Shown here: positions 57,340 through 64,000 of the stretch, one piece after another | Layout of the letters: each line of letters opens with the position of its first letter | Numbering within the stretch: the stretch's first letter is position 1 | DNA from: Bifidobacterium oedipodis | Lineage (GTDB): Bacteria; Actinomycetota; Actinomycetes; Actinomycetales; Bifidobacteriaceae | Reading direction: 5' to 3' | Length of the DNA stretch: 64,000 nt | Assembly: GCF_012932425.1 (NCBI RefSeq) | Contig: NZ_JAAIII010000001.1 | Span: 248,001 to 312,000, forward strand | Made by a program: the position numbers and the translations under genes | Notes under the pieces: generated by a model | Told to the model about the DNA's origin: nothing | Seen by the model: only the letters and a program-made list of their open reading frames with translations | Databases searched by the model: none

Positions 57340-58470
57340 TTACTTGGTATAGGTGAAGGAATCCCACACGCCGAGCAGGTACTGGATACCCAGGGCACGG
57401 TCGTAGAGGCCATAGCCGGGGCGCGGCTTGCCGGCCTCAGTGTTCTCGCTCCACAAATGACGGCCGTGATCGGGGCGGATGTAGCCTTCGTAGCCGGCTT
57501 CGGCGTAAGCCTTCATGATGCCGACGGTGTCCACATCGCCTTCGGAGGCGCGGTGGCCGACCTCGGAGAAAGAGCCGGCCTCGTCGAGGAACTTGATGTT
57601 GCGCACATGCGAGAAGTGAATGCGATCCATGAAGGTCTTGACGGCGTCGACCGGATCGTTGCCGCGGCGCGAGGAGAAGGAGCCCAGGCACAGGCACAGG
57701 CCGTTGTAGGGGCTCGGGTTCAGATCGAGCACGCGCTGGATGCCTTCCTTAGAGGAGACCACACGCGGCCAGCCGAACAGATCGAAGGCCGGGTCGTCGG
57801 GGTGCACGGCGAGCTTGACATCGTACTTCTCACAGGTGGGGATCACCGCATCGAGGAAGGTCTTGTAGTTCTCGTAGTACTTGTCGTGGTCGATGCCCTG
57901 ATAGGCCTCGATGAACTCGGGCAAGTGGGCGAGCCGCTCCGGCTCCCAGCCCGGCATGGTCAAGTTGCCGGCACCGTTGAGGGTCTCATCGATCAGGGCC
58001 TGCGGGTCGGTGAGCTGGGCGACCTTGTGCGCATCATAGTACAGGGCGGTGGAGCCGTCCGGGCTCGGGTGGAACATGTCGGTGCGAAGCCAGTCGAACA
58101 CAGGCATGAAGTTGTAGGTGACGACCTTCACGCCGGCCTTGCCCAGGTTCTCGATGGTCTTGCGGTAGTTGTCAAGGGCCTCGTCACGGCTCATACCCAG
58201 CATGGTCTTGCCGGTTTTGATGGACTCGTGCACGTTGACGGACTCAACCACGTCGGCGTTAAACGTCTTGGTGACGCCACGCTTGCGATCATCCTCGGAC
58301 AAGCCGGTGATGAGCTTCATCTCGTGCTCGATCTCCTCCGGCTCCCACAGTTCGCCGGCCTGCTTGTGGTGCAGGGACCAGACGATGGTTTCGACGCCCG
58401 GAATCTGGCGGATATCGTCGAGGGAGATGGTGTCGTTGCCTTCGCCGTACCAGCGGAATGACATATGCAT
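57340..58470 (-). CDS. uxuA: Mannonate dehydratase
   Basis: UxuA dehydrates D-mannonate to 2-keto-3-deoxygluconate, the step between UxuB and KdgK. The 376-residue TIM-barrel enzyme begins MHMSFRWYGEGNDTISLDDI, typical of UxuA, with the metal- and substrate-site segments NFMPVFDWLRTD, LAVHPDDPAFDLFGWPRVVS, GLCLCLGSFSSR and GYIRPDHGRHLWSE. The start ATG at 58470 follows AAAGGAAA at 10 bp. It is the second gene of the uxuB-uxuA pair, 40 bp downstream of uxuB and transcribed leftwards. Confidence 0.96.
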   Translation of the reverse strand: MHMSFRWYGEGNDTISLDDIRQIPGVETIVWSLHHKQAGELWEPEEIEHEMKLITGLSEDDRKRGVTKTFNADVVESVNVHESIKTGKTMLGMSRDEALDNYRKTIENLGKAGVKVVTYNFMPVFDWLRTDMFHPSPDGSTALYYDAHKVAQLTDPQALIDETLNGAGNLTMPGWEPERLAHLPEFIEAYQGIDHDKYYENYKTFLDAVIPTCEKYDVKLAVHPDDPAFDLFGWPRVVSSKEGIQRVLDLNPSPYNGLCLCLGSFSSRRGNDPVDAVKTFMDRIHFSHVRNIKFLDEAGSFSEVGHRASEGDVDTVGIMKAYAEAGYEGYIRPDHGRHLWSENTEAGKPRPGYGLYDRALGIQYLLGVWDSFTYTK

Positions 58471-58510
58471 GGGTGTGTTTCCTTTCGTTGCTAACAGCTG
58501 GGGGAGTGGG

Positions 58511-60160
58511 TTACTTGAGAGCGTCTTTGAGGACTGCGTGGGCGGTGTTGGTGCTGTCGGCCAGGCGGGTCAGATAGTCGGCAATCTTGGTGGACAGCGG
58601 CGTGTTGGTCAGATCGTTGCCGAACAGCGTGGTATCGGACAGAATCGGTGCGATGGCGGCCTTCACTGCGGCATTCGAGCAGTGAGAGCCCACGGACAAA
58701 CCCTTCAGGTGCTCCTGCATTTCGCTGATACGAGGATCGGGGCTCAGCGTCACTTCAGTGCCGTCGTCGCGCGTACCCTTGCAGTCAGTGCCGATAAGCA
58801 GGCGCAGCCAGCCGGCGATAACCAGCGGGATGGCGACCAGATCGTCGAGCGTCTGCTGGCCTTCAGGGCCGGCTACACCGGCGTCTCCAGCAGCGAAGTA
58901 CTTGGACAGAGTCACGCCGTAACGCACCGGAATCTTCTGCGAAGTATCGGTGGAGATACGAGCCGGGGTATCCGGAATATTCGGGTTCGGCACACGCACC
59001 TCGATCACCTGGCGCAGGAACTCCTTCGGGGAGAAGATCTTCGGGTCGGTGACCACGGGCAGGCCTTCGACATAGCCGAGACGTTCGACCAGCTTGGTCA
59101 GGTCGGGGTCGGCGATGGTTTCGCTCATCGACAGGTAGCCGAGCAGCATGCCATAGGTGGCCAGTGCGGTGTGCAGCGGGTTCAGGCAGGTGGTGACCTT
59201 CATCTCGTCGGCATCATTGACGGTGTCGCGATCGGCCACATACACGCCGGCCTTCTCCAGTGCGGGGCGGCCGTTGGGGAACTTGTCCTCGATGACGAGA
59301 TACCAGGTTTCCTCAGTGTTAGAGAACGGCGCGATATTCGTGCGCTTGGCGGTGTGAATAATCTGGTTGTCTTCGAAACCGGCCTCACCGAGCATATCGG
59401 CCACGGACTGGGCGGGGTTCGGGGTGATGCGGTCGATCATCGACAGCGGGAAGCTCACCTTGGTATCGTCGGCAAGATAGTCGAGGAAGTCTTGGCCCAC
59501 AAAGCCCTTCGCGGCCCACAGGGCAGCGAACTCGCGGATGGCAGCACCGAAACGGTCGCCATTCTGGGAGAAGTTATCGGTGGAAACCATGGCGATCGGA
59601 TAGGCGCCGGCCTTGAAACGCTCAAGTAGCAGGGCCGTGATGGCACCCATGGCGGATACCGCGGTATCCGGGCCGCCCTCGACCTCCGGGGCGATCCACG
59701 GCAGGGGAGCGCCGTCGCGGGTGACAGCGTAGCCCTTTTCGGTGATGGTCACGGTGACGAACTGCAGTTCAGGGTTGCGGAACACGGCGGCAAGACCGTC
59801 CCATTCGGCGTCATGCGCACGCACGCCGAAGGCTTCGGCAACGGAAGCTACCAGCGTATTCTCGATGGAACCGTCGGACTTCAGCACCACATTCAGCGAC
59901 TTGTTGTCGTACGGCTTGTAGGCCTCGTCGATAATGTCGGCGTCGAAGGTCTCGGCCACGATCACACCGGAGGCCACTTCACCTTCATTCAGCAGTGTCT
60001 GGGCGATCGGTGCATGTACGGCGCGGAACAGGTTGCCAGCACCGAAATGCACCCAATAGGGGTGTTCGGCGGTGTGCGCGCGCATTGCAGTGACATCGAA
60101 TGCGGGAAGGGCGGCGTCGAAGGACTTGAACGCCGTCAGATCATCGGTTAGATGAACCAT
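58511..60160 (-). CDS. uxuB: Fructuronate reductase (mannitol dehydrogenase family)
   Basis: UxuB reduces D-fructuronate with NADH to D-mannonate. The 549-residue long-chain mannitol-dehydrogenase family protein opens with YWVHFGAGNLFRAVHAPIAQ (dinucleotide fold), followed by VTITEKGYAV, STDNFSQNGD and, later, DKFPNGRPALEKAG-like cofactor and lysine segments. At 549 residues it is longer than E. coli UxuB (486) and closer to the YeiQ-type members, so mannonate, tagaturonate or another acid could also be a substrate. It is first in the uxuB-uxuA operon, with an IclR-like operator before it. ATG at 60160 with AAAGGAG 6 bp upstream. Confidence 0.9.
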   Translation of the reverse strand: MVHLTDDLTAFKSFDAALPAFDVTAMRAHTAEHPYWVHFGAGNLFRAVHAPIAQTLLNEGEVASGVIVAETFDADIIDEAYKPYDNKSLNVVLKSDGSIENTLVASVAEAFGVRAHDAEWDGLAAVFRNPELQFVTVTITEKGYAVTRDGAPLPWIAPEVEGGPDTAVSAMGAITALLLERFKAGAYPIAMVSTDNFSQNGDRFGAAIREFAALWAAKGFVGQDFLDYLADDTKVSFPLSMIDRITPNPAQSVADMLGEAGFEDNQIIHTAKRTNIAPFSNTEETWYLVIEDKFPNGRPALEKAGVYVADRDTVNDADEMKVTTCLNPLHTALATYGMLLGYLSMSETIADPDLTKLVERLGYVEGLPVVTDPKIFSPKEFLRQVIEVRVPNPNIPDTPARISTDTSQKIPVRYGVTLSKYFAAGDAGVAGPEGQQTLDDLVAIPLVIAGWLRLLIGTDCKGTRDDGTEVTLSPDPRISEMQEHLKGLSVGSHCSNAAVKAAIAPILSDTTLFGNDLTNTPLSTKIADYLTRLADSTNTAHAVLKDALK

Positions 60161-60251
60161 AGCTTGCCATTCTCCTTTGAGCGGGCGGCGCGGCGGATGC
60201 CGTGCCAGATGTATTCAGGGTACCGCGTGCAGCTGGGCCGTTGCATGCAGT

Positions 60252-60284
60252 TGCAGTCATTTCCGGCCGATGGAAACGACTGCA
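60252..60284. promoter_or_regulatory. Candidate IclR operator upstream of uxuB
   Basis: TGCAGTCATTTCC (60252-60264) and GGAAACGACTGCA (60272-60284) are arms of an inverted repeat with one mismatch and a 7-bp centre. The site lies about 100 bp before uxuB and right after iclR, and TTTCC..GGAAA is the form of IclR/KdgR-type operators. Confidence 0.65.
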
Positions 60285-60300
60285 CGCCTTGCGGTCTGCC

Positions 60301-61095
60301 TTATGATTCAGCGTCCGAGCTCCAGCCGAGTTCGGCACTAATACGATCGGCGGCGGCGCGCACGATGGGGCCGATTTGCTTCATACGGCGCGGCGGCATT
60401 ACCTGCACCATACCGGAGACGGATATCGCACCGGCCACCTTGCCAGAGGCGTCATGGATGGGGGAGGCCACACAGCGGATGCCGGGTTCGTTCTCTTCTA
60501 AATCGTAGGAGAATCCCTGTTCGGCGTATACGCTCATGGCTTTCAGAAAGGCGCGGATTGATGCGAAGTCGTGCAGCGGCTGGCGCTCCATACGCTCGCG
60601 GTCGCTCTCATACTGTTCCTGCCAGCGGTCGGGGGAGTCAAGCAGCAGCGCCTTGCCGATGCCGGTGTAGGTCAATGGCATGCGCAAGCCGGGCCAAGAG
60701 CGGATTTCGACATTGCGGCTGCCGCGCACCTTGTCAAGATACAGGCATTCGCCGTTGTCTTCCACGGCGAGGTGAATGGTGTCCTTGACCTCTTCGGCGA
60801 GATCGAGCAGAATCGGGCGAGCGACGGACTGCAACGATACGGCGTCACGTGCCTGGAACCCCAGTTCGATTAATGCCGGCCCGAGTGCTATGGTGCCTTC
60901 GGCGGTGTCGCGCAGGAACCGTTCGCCACGCAGAGCCTGGATCAGCCGGTGTGCGGTGGAGCGTGATAGGTCCGTGGCTGCGACCACGTCGGAGAGGTTC
61001 GTGGCACCGTGGGCGACGGCTTGCAGCACGGCAAGACCGTTGACCAGTGTCTGTGTGCCGGGAATGACTGCCGTGTCGTTATTCATGGGTTTCAT
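60301..61095 (-). CDS. IclR-family transcriptional regulator
   Basis: A 264-residue IclR-type regulator. The winged helix-turn-helix (about 14-75, TLVNGLAVLQAVAHGATNLS with STAHRLIQALRGERFL) is followed by the ligand-sensing GAF-like domain (about 90-255) with MPLTYTGIGKALL and the conserved GIRCVASPIHDASGKVAGAISVSG. Such regulators often sense sugar acids (KdgR, for example). It lies upstream of uxuB in the same direction, with 140 bp between, and the operator at 60252-60284 suggests it controls uxuB-uxuA. The ATG at 61095 follows AAAGGTGAG. Confidence 0.9.
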   Translation of the reverse strand: MKPMNNDTAVIPGTQTLVNGLAVLQAVAHGATNLSDVVAATDLSRSTAHRLIQALRGERFLRDTAEGTIALGPALIELGFQARDAVSLQSVARPILLDLAEEVKDTIHLAVEDNGECLYLDKVRGSRNVEIRSWPGLRMPLTYTGIGKALLLDSPDRWQEQYESDRERMERQPLHDFASIRAFLKAMSVYAEQGFSYDLEENEPGIRCVASPIHDASGKVAGAISVSGMVQVMPPRRMKQIGPIVRAAADRISAELGWSSDAES

Positions 61096-61213
61096 GGTAA
61101 CTCACCTTTGAGCTTGCGATTGTGCTGCGGCGCAGTTGTGCTGAGACACAGTTAGACCGTGGCGTATAGGCCATGGTGCAGCAGGTGCGATTGCATTGTG
61201 CGTAATACGGAAA

Positions 61214-61242
61214 AATCCCCTCCGCCCAAAGGGGAGGGGATT
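61214..61242 (-). terminator. Rho-independent terminator of the rhamnonate operon
   Basis: On the reverse strand the stem AATCCCCTCC / GGAGGGGATT (arms 61214-61223 and 61233-61242, 9-nt loop) is followed by TTT, right after the aldolase stop codon. Confidence 0.88.
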
Positions 61243-61251
61243 CAATGCGGC

Positions 61252-62016
61252 TTACTGGAAATGGGCCAGATCCTCTTGCAGTGCACGCACATAGGAGAAT
61301 GTATCTCCCGCAACGGCCACGAAGTTCGCGCCCCACGAGAAGTATCGCTTGGCGGTTTCGGGGTCGAAGGCAAGCGAGCCGATGGCCTTGCCATGCTTGC
61401 GAATCACCTCGAAGGCATGGTGCACCTGGTCCTCGATGGCGGCGGCATCATCCGGATGCCCCAGCGAGGCGGACAGGTCTGCCGGGCCGATGAAAATCGC
61501 GTCATAACCGGGCACGGCCGCGATTTCCTCGATATTATCGAGAGCCTCCTTCGACTCGACCTGCAGGATCAGGCAGATCTCGTTCTTGGCGTCGCGCATG
61601 TAGTCGGGAATCAGACCCCAACGGCCGGAGCGGGCGATAACGCCGCCCACGCCTCGAATGCCTTCGGGGGCATAGTTCACGGCCTTGACCATGAGCTCGG
61701 CCTCTTCGGCGGTGTTGACCATGGGAATCAGCAGCGTCTGCGCGCCCAAATCAAGAACCTGCTTGATCAGCACCGGATCGGCGGCGGCCGGGCGCACCAC
61801 CGGGGTGGTGGGGTAGCCGTGCGTGGCACGCAGCTGGCTAAGCAGAGTGTTCAGATCATTCGGTCCGTGCTCACCGTCGATAAGCAGCCAATCGTAGCCG
61901 ATCTCAGCTGCAATCTCGATCGAAGTGGCCGAACCCATGGCGATCCATAGGCCCTTGAGCTGGCTGTCGGGATTCTTGATCGCCTCTTTGAACGCGTTAT
62001 GGGGCAATGCAACCAT
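61252..62016 (-). CDS. rhmA: 2-keto-3-deoxy-L-rhamnonate aldolase (HpcH/HpaI family)
   Basis: A 254-residue class II aldolase of the HpcH/HpaI family. Signatures are IDGEHGPND (His base near 49), TPVVRPAAADP (Arg near 75), LQVESKEALDNI (metal Glu) and IFIGPADLSASLGHP (metal Asp). The same fold also covers 2-keto-3-deoxyglucarate aldolase GarL and 4-hydroxy-2-oxoheptanedioate aldolase. The gene lies 14 bp after rhmD in the same operon, so cleavage of 2-keto-3-deoxy-L-rhamnonate to pyruvate and L-lactaldehyde is the best call. GGAAGTGAA precedes the start ATG at 62016. Confidence 0.87.
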   Translation of the reverse strand: MVALPHNAFKEAIKNPDSQLKGLWIAMGSATSIEIAAEIGYDWLLIDGEHGPNDLNTLLSQLRATHGYPTTPVVRPAAADPVLIKQVLDLGAQTLLIPMVNTAEEAELMVKAVNYAPEGIRGVGGVIARSGRWGLIPDYMRDAKNEICLILQVESKEALDNIEEIAAVPGYDAIFIGPADLSASLGHPDDAAAIEDQVHHAFEVIRKHGKAIGSLAFDPETAKRYFSWGANFVAVAGDTFSYVRALQEDLAHFQ

Positions 62017-62030
62017 AATTCACTTCCGTT

Positions 62031-63257
62031 TTAGTGCTGGAACGGGCGCTCGAGCGGGCAATCGCGGTTGAGTTCCACGCCGAAGCCGGGCTTGTCGAGC
62101 TGTTCGGCGGTCATAATGCCGCCTTCGGGCACGGGTTCGCCCACGAGCACCGGGTCGAACTGCGGGCGCAGGGAGTCCGCGTGCGGGGAGGTCATCAGGA
62201 ATTCGCTGAACGGGGTGTTCGTGAACGTGATAACCGCATGGTGCGAGTACACCGACGAGCCGTGGGGCACCACGAGCTGGCCGCGCGACTTGGCGATGGC
62301 CGCGATCTCGCACAGGGAGGTCACGCCGCCGCACCAGCCGACATCGGGCTGCAGAATGTCCACGCCCGCGTCGGAGAGCTCCTTGAAGCCTTCGATGGTG
62401 CCGGTGTGCTCGCCGGTGGTCATCAGCATGCCGGCGGGCATGTTCTTCTTGAGCTGACGGTAGGACTCGATCTGGTTCGGAGGGAAGCACTCCTCGATCC
62501 ATTTGAGCTTGTAGGGGGCCGCCGCATGCGCCAGCTTGGTGGCGTAGTTGACGGTCTGGCTCATCCAGCAGTCGAACATCAGCCAGAACTTGTCGCCGAC
62601 CTTCTCGCGCATATCGGCGAGCATGGCGATATCCTTTTCGATGCCTTCGTCGTCGTCTGCCGGGCCCCAGTGGGTCGGCATCTTGCCGCCGATGAAGCCC
62701 ATCTTCTGGGCAAGATCGGGTCGGGCGCCGGTGGCGTAGAAATGAATGGTATCGCGCACGGCACCGCCGAGCAGCTTGTAGACGGGCAGATTCAGTACCT
62801 TGCCGTAGAGGTCCCACAGCGCCAGATCCACGCAGGAGATGGTGTTGATCACCACGCCACCGCCACCGGAATAGAACAGGGTGGAGTTGAGCATCTGGTC
62901 ATGGATGAGCTTGATCTGGTCGACGCGCTTGCCCTCGACGAAGCGGGACAGGTGATGCTCGACGATGAAGCAGCCGGGGTTGCCGGCGGTCGAGATGGCG
63001 AAGCCGGTGGTTCCGTCGGAGGCCTCGACTTCGACTACCAGCGTGCCGAGCACGTTGATGCCGAAGGATTGGCGGGACTGCTTGTATTCCTCGTACTTCG
63101 ACATCGGGGTGGCGATGTGGTCGTCGATCCAGTGGTCCTTGCCCTGATCGTGGTAGTCGCCACCGCCCTGACCGTGCACCTTGGCGGCGGCGCCGCCCAT
63201 GGAGTAGGCACGGATGTGGGTGATGGTTGGCAGTTTCAGCGATGGTGCTAATGCCAT
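62031..63257 (-). CDS. rhmD: L-rhamnonate dehydratase
   Basis: A 408-residue enolase-superfamily enzyme that dehydrates L-rhamnonate to 2-keto-3-deoxy-L-rhamnonate. From the start (ATG at 63257, AGAGGA upstream) it matches E. coli RhmD closely in its hallmark segments: [91 protein letters not shown], and [11 protein letters not shown] with [13 protein letters not shown]. These include the Mg ligands and His residues of the family. A longer frame to 63416 has no ribosome site and would overlap the divergent promoter. It starts the rhmD-rhmA operon. Confidence 0.95.
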   Translation of the reverse strand: MALAPSLKLPTITHIRAYSMGGAAAKVHGQGGGDYHDQGKDHWIDDHIATPMSKYEEYKQSRQSFGINVLGTLVVEVEASDGTTGFAISTAGNPGCFIVEHHLSRFVEGKRVDQIKLIHDQMLNSTLFYSGGGGVVINTISCVDLALWDLYGKVLNLPVYKLLGGAVRDTIHFYATGARPDLAQKMGFIGGKMPTHWGPADDDEGIEKDIAMLADMREKVGDKFWLMFDCWMSQTVNYATKLAHAAAPYKLKWIEECFPPNQIESYRQLKKNMPAGMLMTTGEHTGTIEGFKELSDAGVDILQPDVGWCGGVTSLCEIAAIAKSRGQLVVPHGSSVYSHHAVITFTNTPFSEFLMTSPHADSLRPQFDPVLVGEPVPEGGIMTAEQLDKPGFGVELNRDCPLERPFQH

Positions 63258-63277
63258 ATCAATCCTCTTTGAGTGCG

Positions 63278-63336
63278 TATGGATGGAACAATCACCAGTG
63301 TATCCATAGTTGAAATACCATCCCAAATATAGGGAT
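63278..63336. promoter_or_regulatory. Divergent promoter region with inverted repeats
   Basis: Between rhmD and the dehydrogenase gene, TATGGAT (63278-63284) faces ATCCATA (63302-63308) over 17 bp, and ATCCC (63320-63324) faces GGGAT (63332-63336) over 7 bp. Shared ATCC half-sites in the 149-bp divergent spacer suggest a common operator for both genes. Confidence 0.5.
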
Positions 63337-63406
63337 ATGCTGTGGCGGCGAGTACACTTACTGGATGAATCAGTGTCCGCACAAGGCAGTCGGAGGGAAC
63401 AACACC

Positions 63407-64000
63407 ATGACCGCAAACCAATACAACTTCAACGGCAAAGTCGTTATCGTCACAGGTGGCGGCACCGGCATCGGCCGCGCCATCACCCGCGGCTTTCTCG
63501 ACAACGGCGCCACCGTCGTGGCGGTGGGCATGAGGCCTGGGCCGTTGGAGGAAACCGTCGCAGGTTACGAGCGCGGTCATACGCACATCACCGATGTGTC
63601 CAAGCACGACCAGGTCGCCGAACTCGTCAAATCCGTAGCCGACGAATTCGGCCACATCGACGTCGTGGTCTCCAACGCCGGCATCTTCGAAGGCGGTGAA
63701 ATCGAACACGTCTCCGACGAGGTATGGCACAAGCTCTTCTCCGTGAATATGGACGGCCTGTTCTACCTCACCAAGGAAACCCTGCCCTACCTCAAGCAAT
63801 CCAAGGGCAACATCGTCGTCGACACCTCGGTTTCCGGCCTCTTCGGCGACTGGGGCCAGACCGCCTACAACTCCACCAAGCACGCCATGAACGGCTTCGT
63901 GCGCTGCGTGGCCCTCGACTACGGCGCCTACGGCGTACGTGTCAACGCCTTCGCCCCCGCCTTCATCGAAACCGACATCAACAAAGAAGTCTGGAGCGAC
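63407..64000 (+). CDS. Short-chain dehydrogenase, cut by the right edge; likely L-rhamnose 1-dehydrogenase
   Basis: A short-chain dehydrogenase/reductase, open for 198 codons to the window end. The ATG at 63407 follows CGGAGGGAA. NAD-binding TGGGTGIG is at residues 17-24, NNAG-like SNAG near 89, and the catalytic Ser-Tyr-Lys is seen in [20 protein letters not shown]. Its placement next to and divergent from rhmD-rhmA suggests it oxidises L-rhamnose to the lactone or acid, the first step of the non-phosphorylating route. The same family includes fucose dehydrogenases and KduD-type enzymes, so the substrate is not proved. The C-terminus is outside the window. Confidence 0.85.
   Translation, partial: MTANQYNFNGKVVIVTGGGTGIGRAITRGFLDNGATVVAVGMRPGPLEETVAGYERGHTHITDVSKHDQVAELVKSVADEFGHIDVVVSNAGIFEGGEIEHVSDEVWHKLFSVNMDGLFYLTKETLPYLKQSKGNIVVDTSVSGLFGDWGQTAYNSTKHAMNGFVRCVALDYGAYGVRVNAFAPAFIETDINKEVWSD

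Noticed and set aside
57457-59629. Long plus-strand frames over uxuA and uxuB
   Set aside because: Both are complements of uxuA and uxuB, whose signature motifs and ribosome sites are clear on the minus strand.

Overview
The window is chromosomal DNA from a high-GC actinobacterium, almost certainly a Bifidobacterium. The main grounds are the gene order thrC/proA/nadD/UPF0182/pth/mfd/eno/divIC/DUF501/ppx/tRNA-Leu/ftsK/pgsA/cinA/clgR/DUF3046/recA/recX/rnpB/hpf/secA/trpD, a ClgR-type regulator beside recA, and a LacI-type operator in the eno promoter. I cannot name the species from the sequence alone. No IS element, prophage, rRNA operon or CRISPR array is visible.

Positions 1 to about 36,600 are mostly housekeeping. 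A partial membrane protein is cut by the left edge. Next come a GNAT acetyltransferase and a RelB/PIN toxin-antitoxin pair with its own palindromic operator, then amino-acid and NAD synthesis (thrC, proA, nadD). A membrane-anchored GH3 protein lacks the usual NagZ catalytic dyad. After it come a very large UPF0182 membrane protein, the pth-mfd pair, a two-component system, eno, a division block (divIC, ftsK), the single tRNA of the window, phospholipid synthesis (pgsA), the clgR-recA-recX stress block with an SOS box, RNase P RNA, hpf and secA.

Positions 36,600 to 64,000 form one large uronic-acid and pectin locus. uxaC, uxaB, uxuB, uxuA, kdgK and kdgA carry hexuronates through 2-keto-3-deoxygluconate to pyruvate and glyceraldehyde-3-phosphate. 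An intracellular GH28 polygalacturonase, a GH105 unsaturated-uronyl hydrolase, a GH2 glycosidase and a membrane-anchored, domain-permuted GH3 enzyme release the sugars. Two GPH-type symporters import the oligosaccharides or glycosides. At the right end an L-rhamnonate dehydratase and a 2-keto-3-deoxy-L-rhamnonate aldolase face a divergent, edge-truncated short-chain dehydrogenase. Together they look like a non-phosphorylating L-rhamnose route, which suits rhamnogalacturonan as the substrate.

Control is local: two paralogous LacI repressors, one IclR regulator, and a LacI-family sensor protein with no DNA-binding domain encoded 15 bp behind the second LacI. Palindromes with GTTGC/GCAAC half-sites recur upstream of the GH3 gene, GH28 gene, lacI2 and the second transporter, and look like operators of this regulon. 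The HTH-less LacI partner, the permuted GH3 and the rhamnose module are the most unusual parts of the window.
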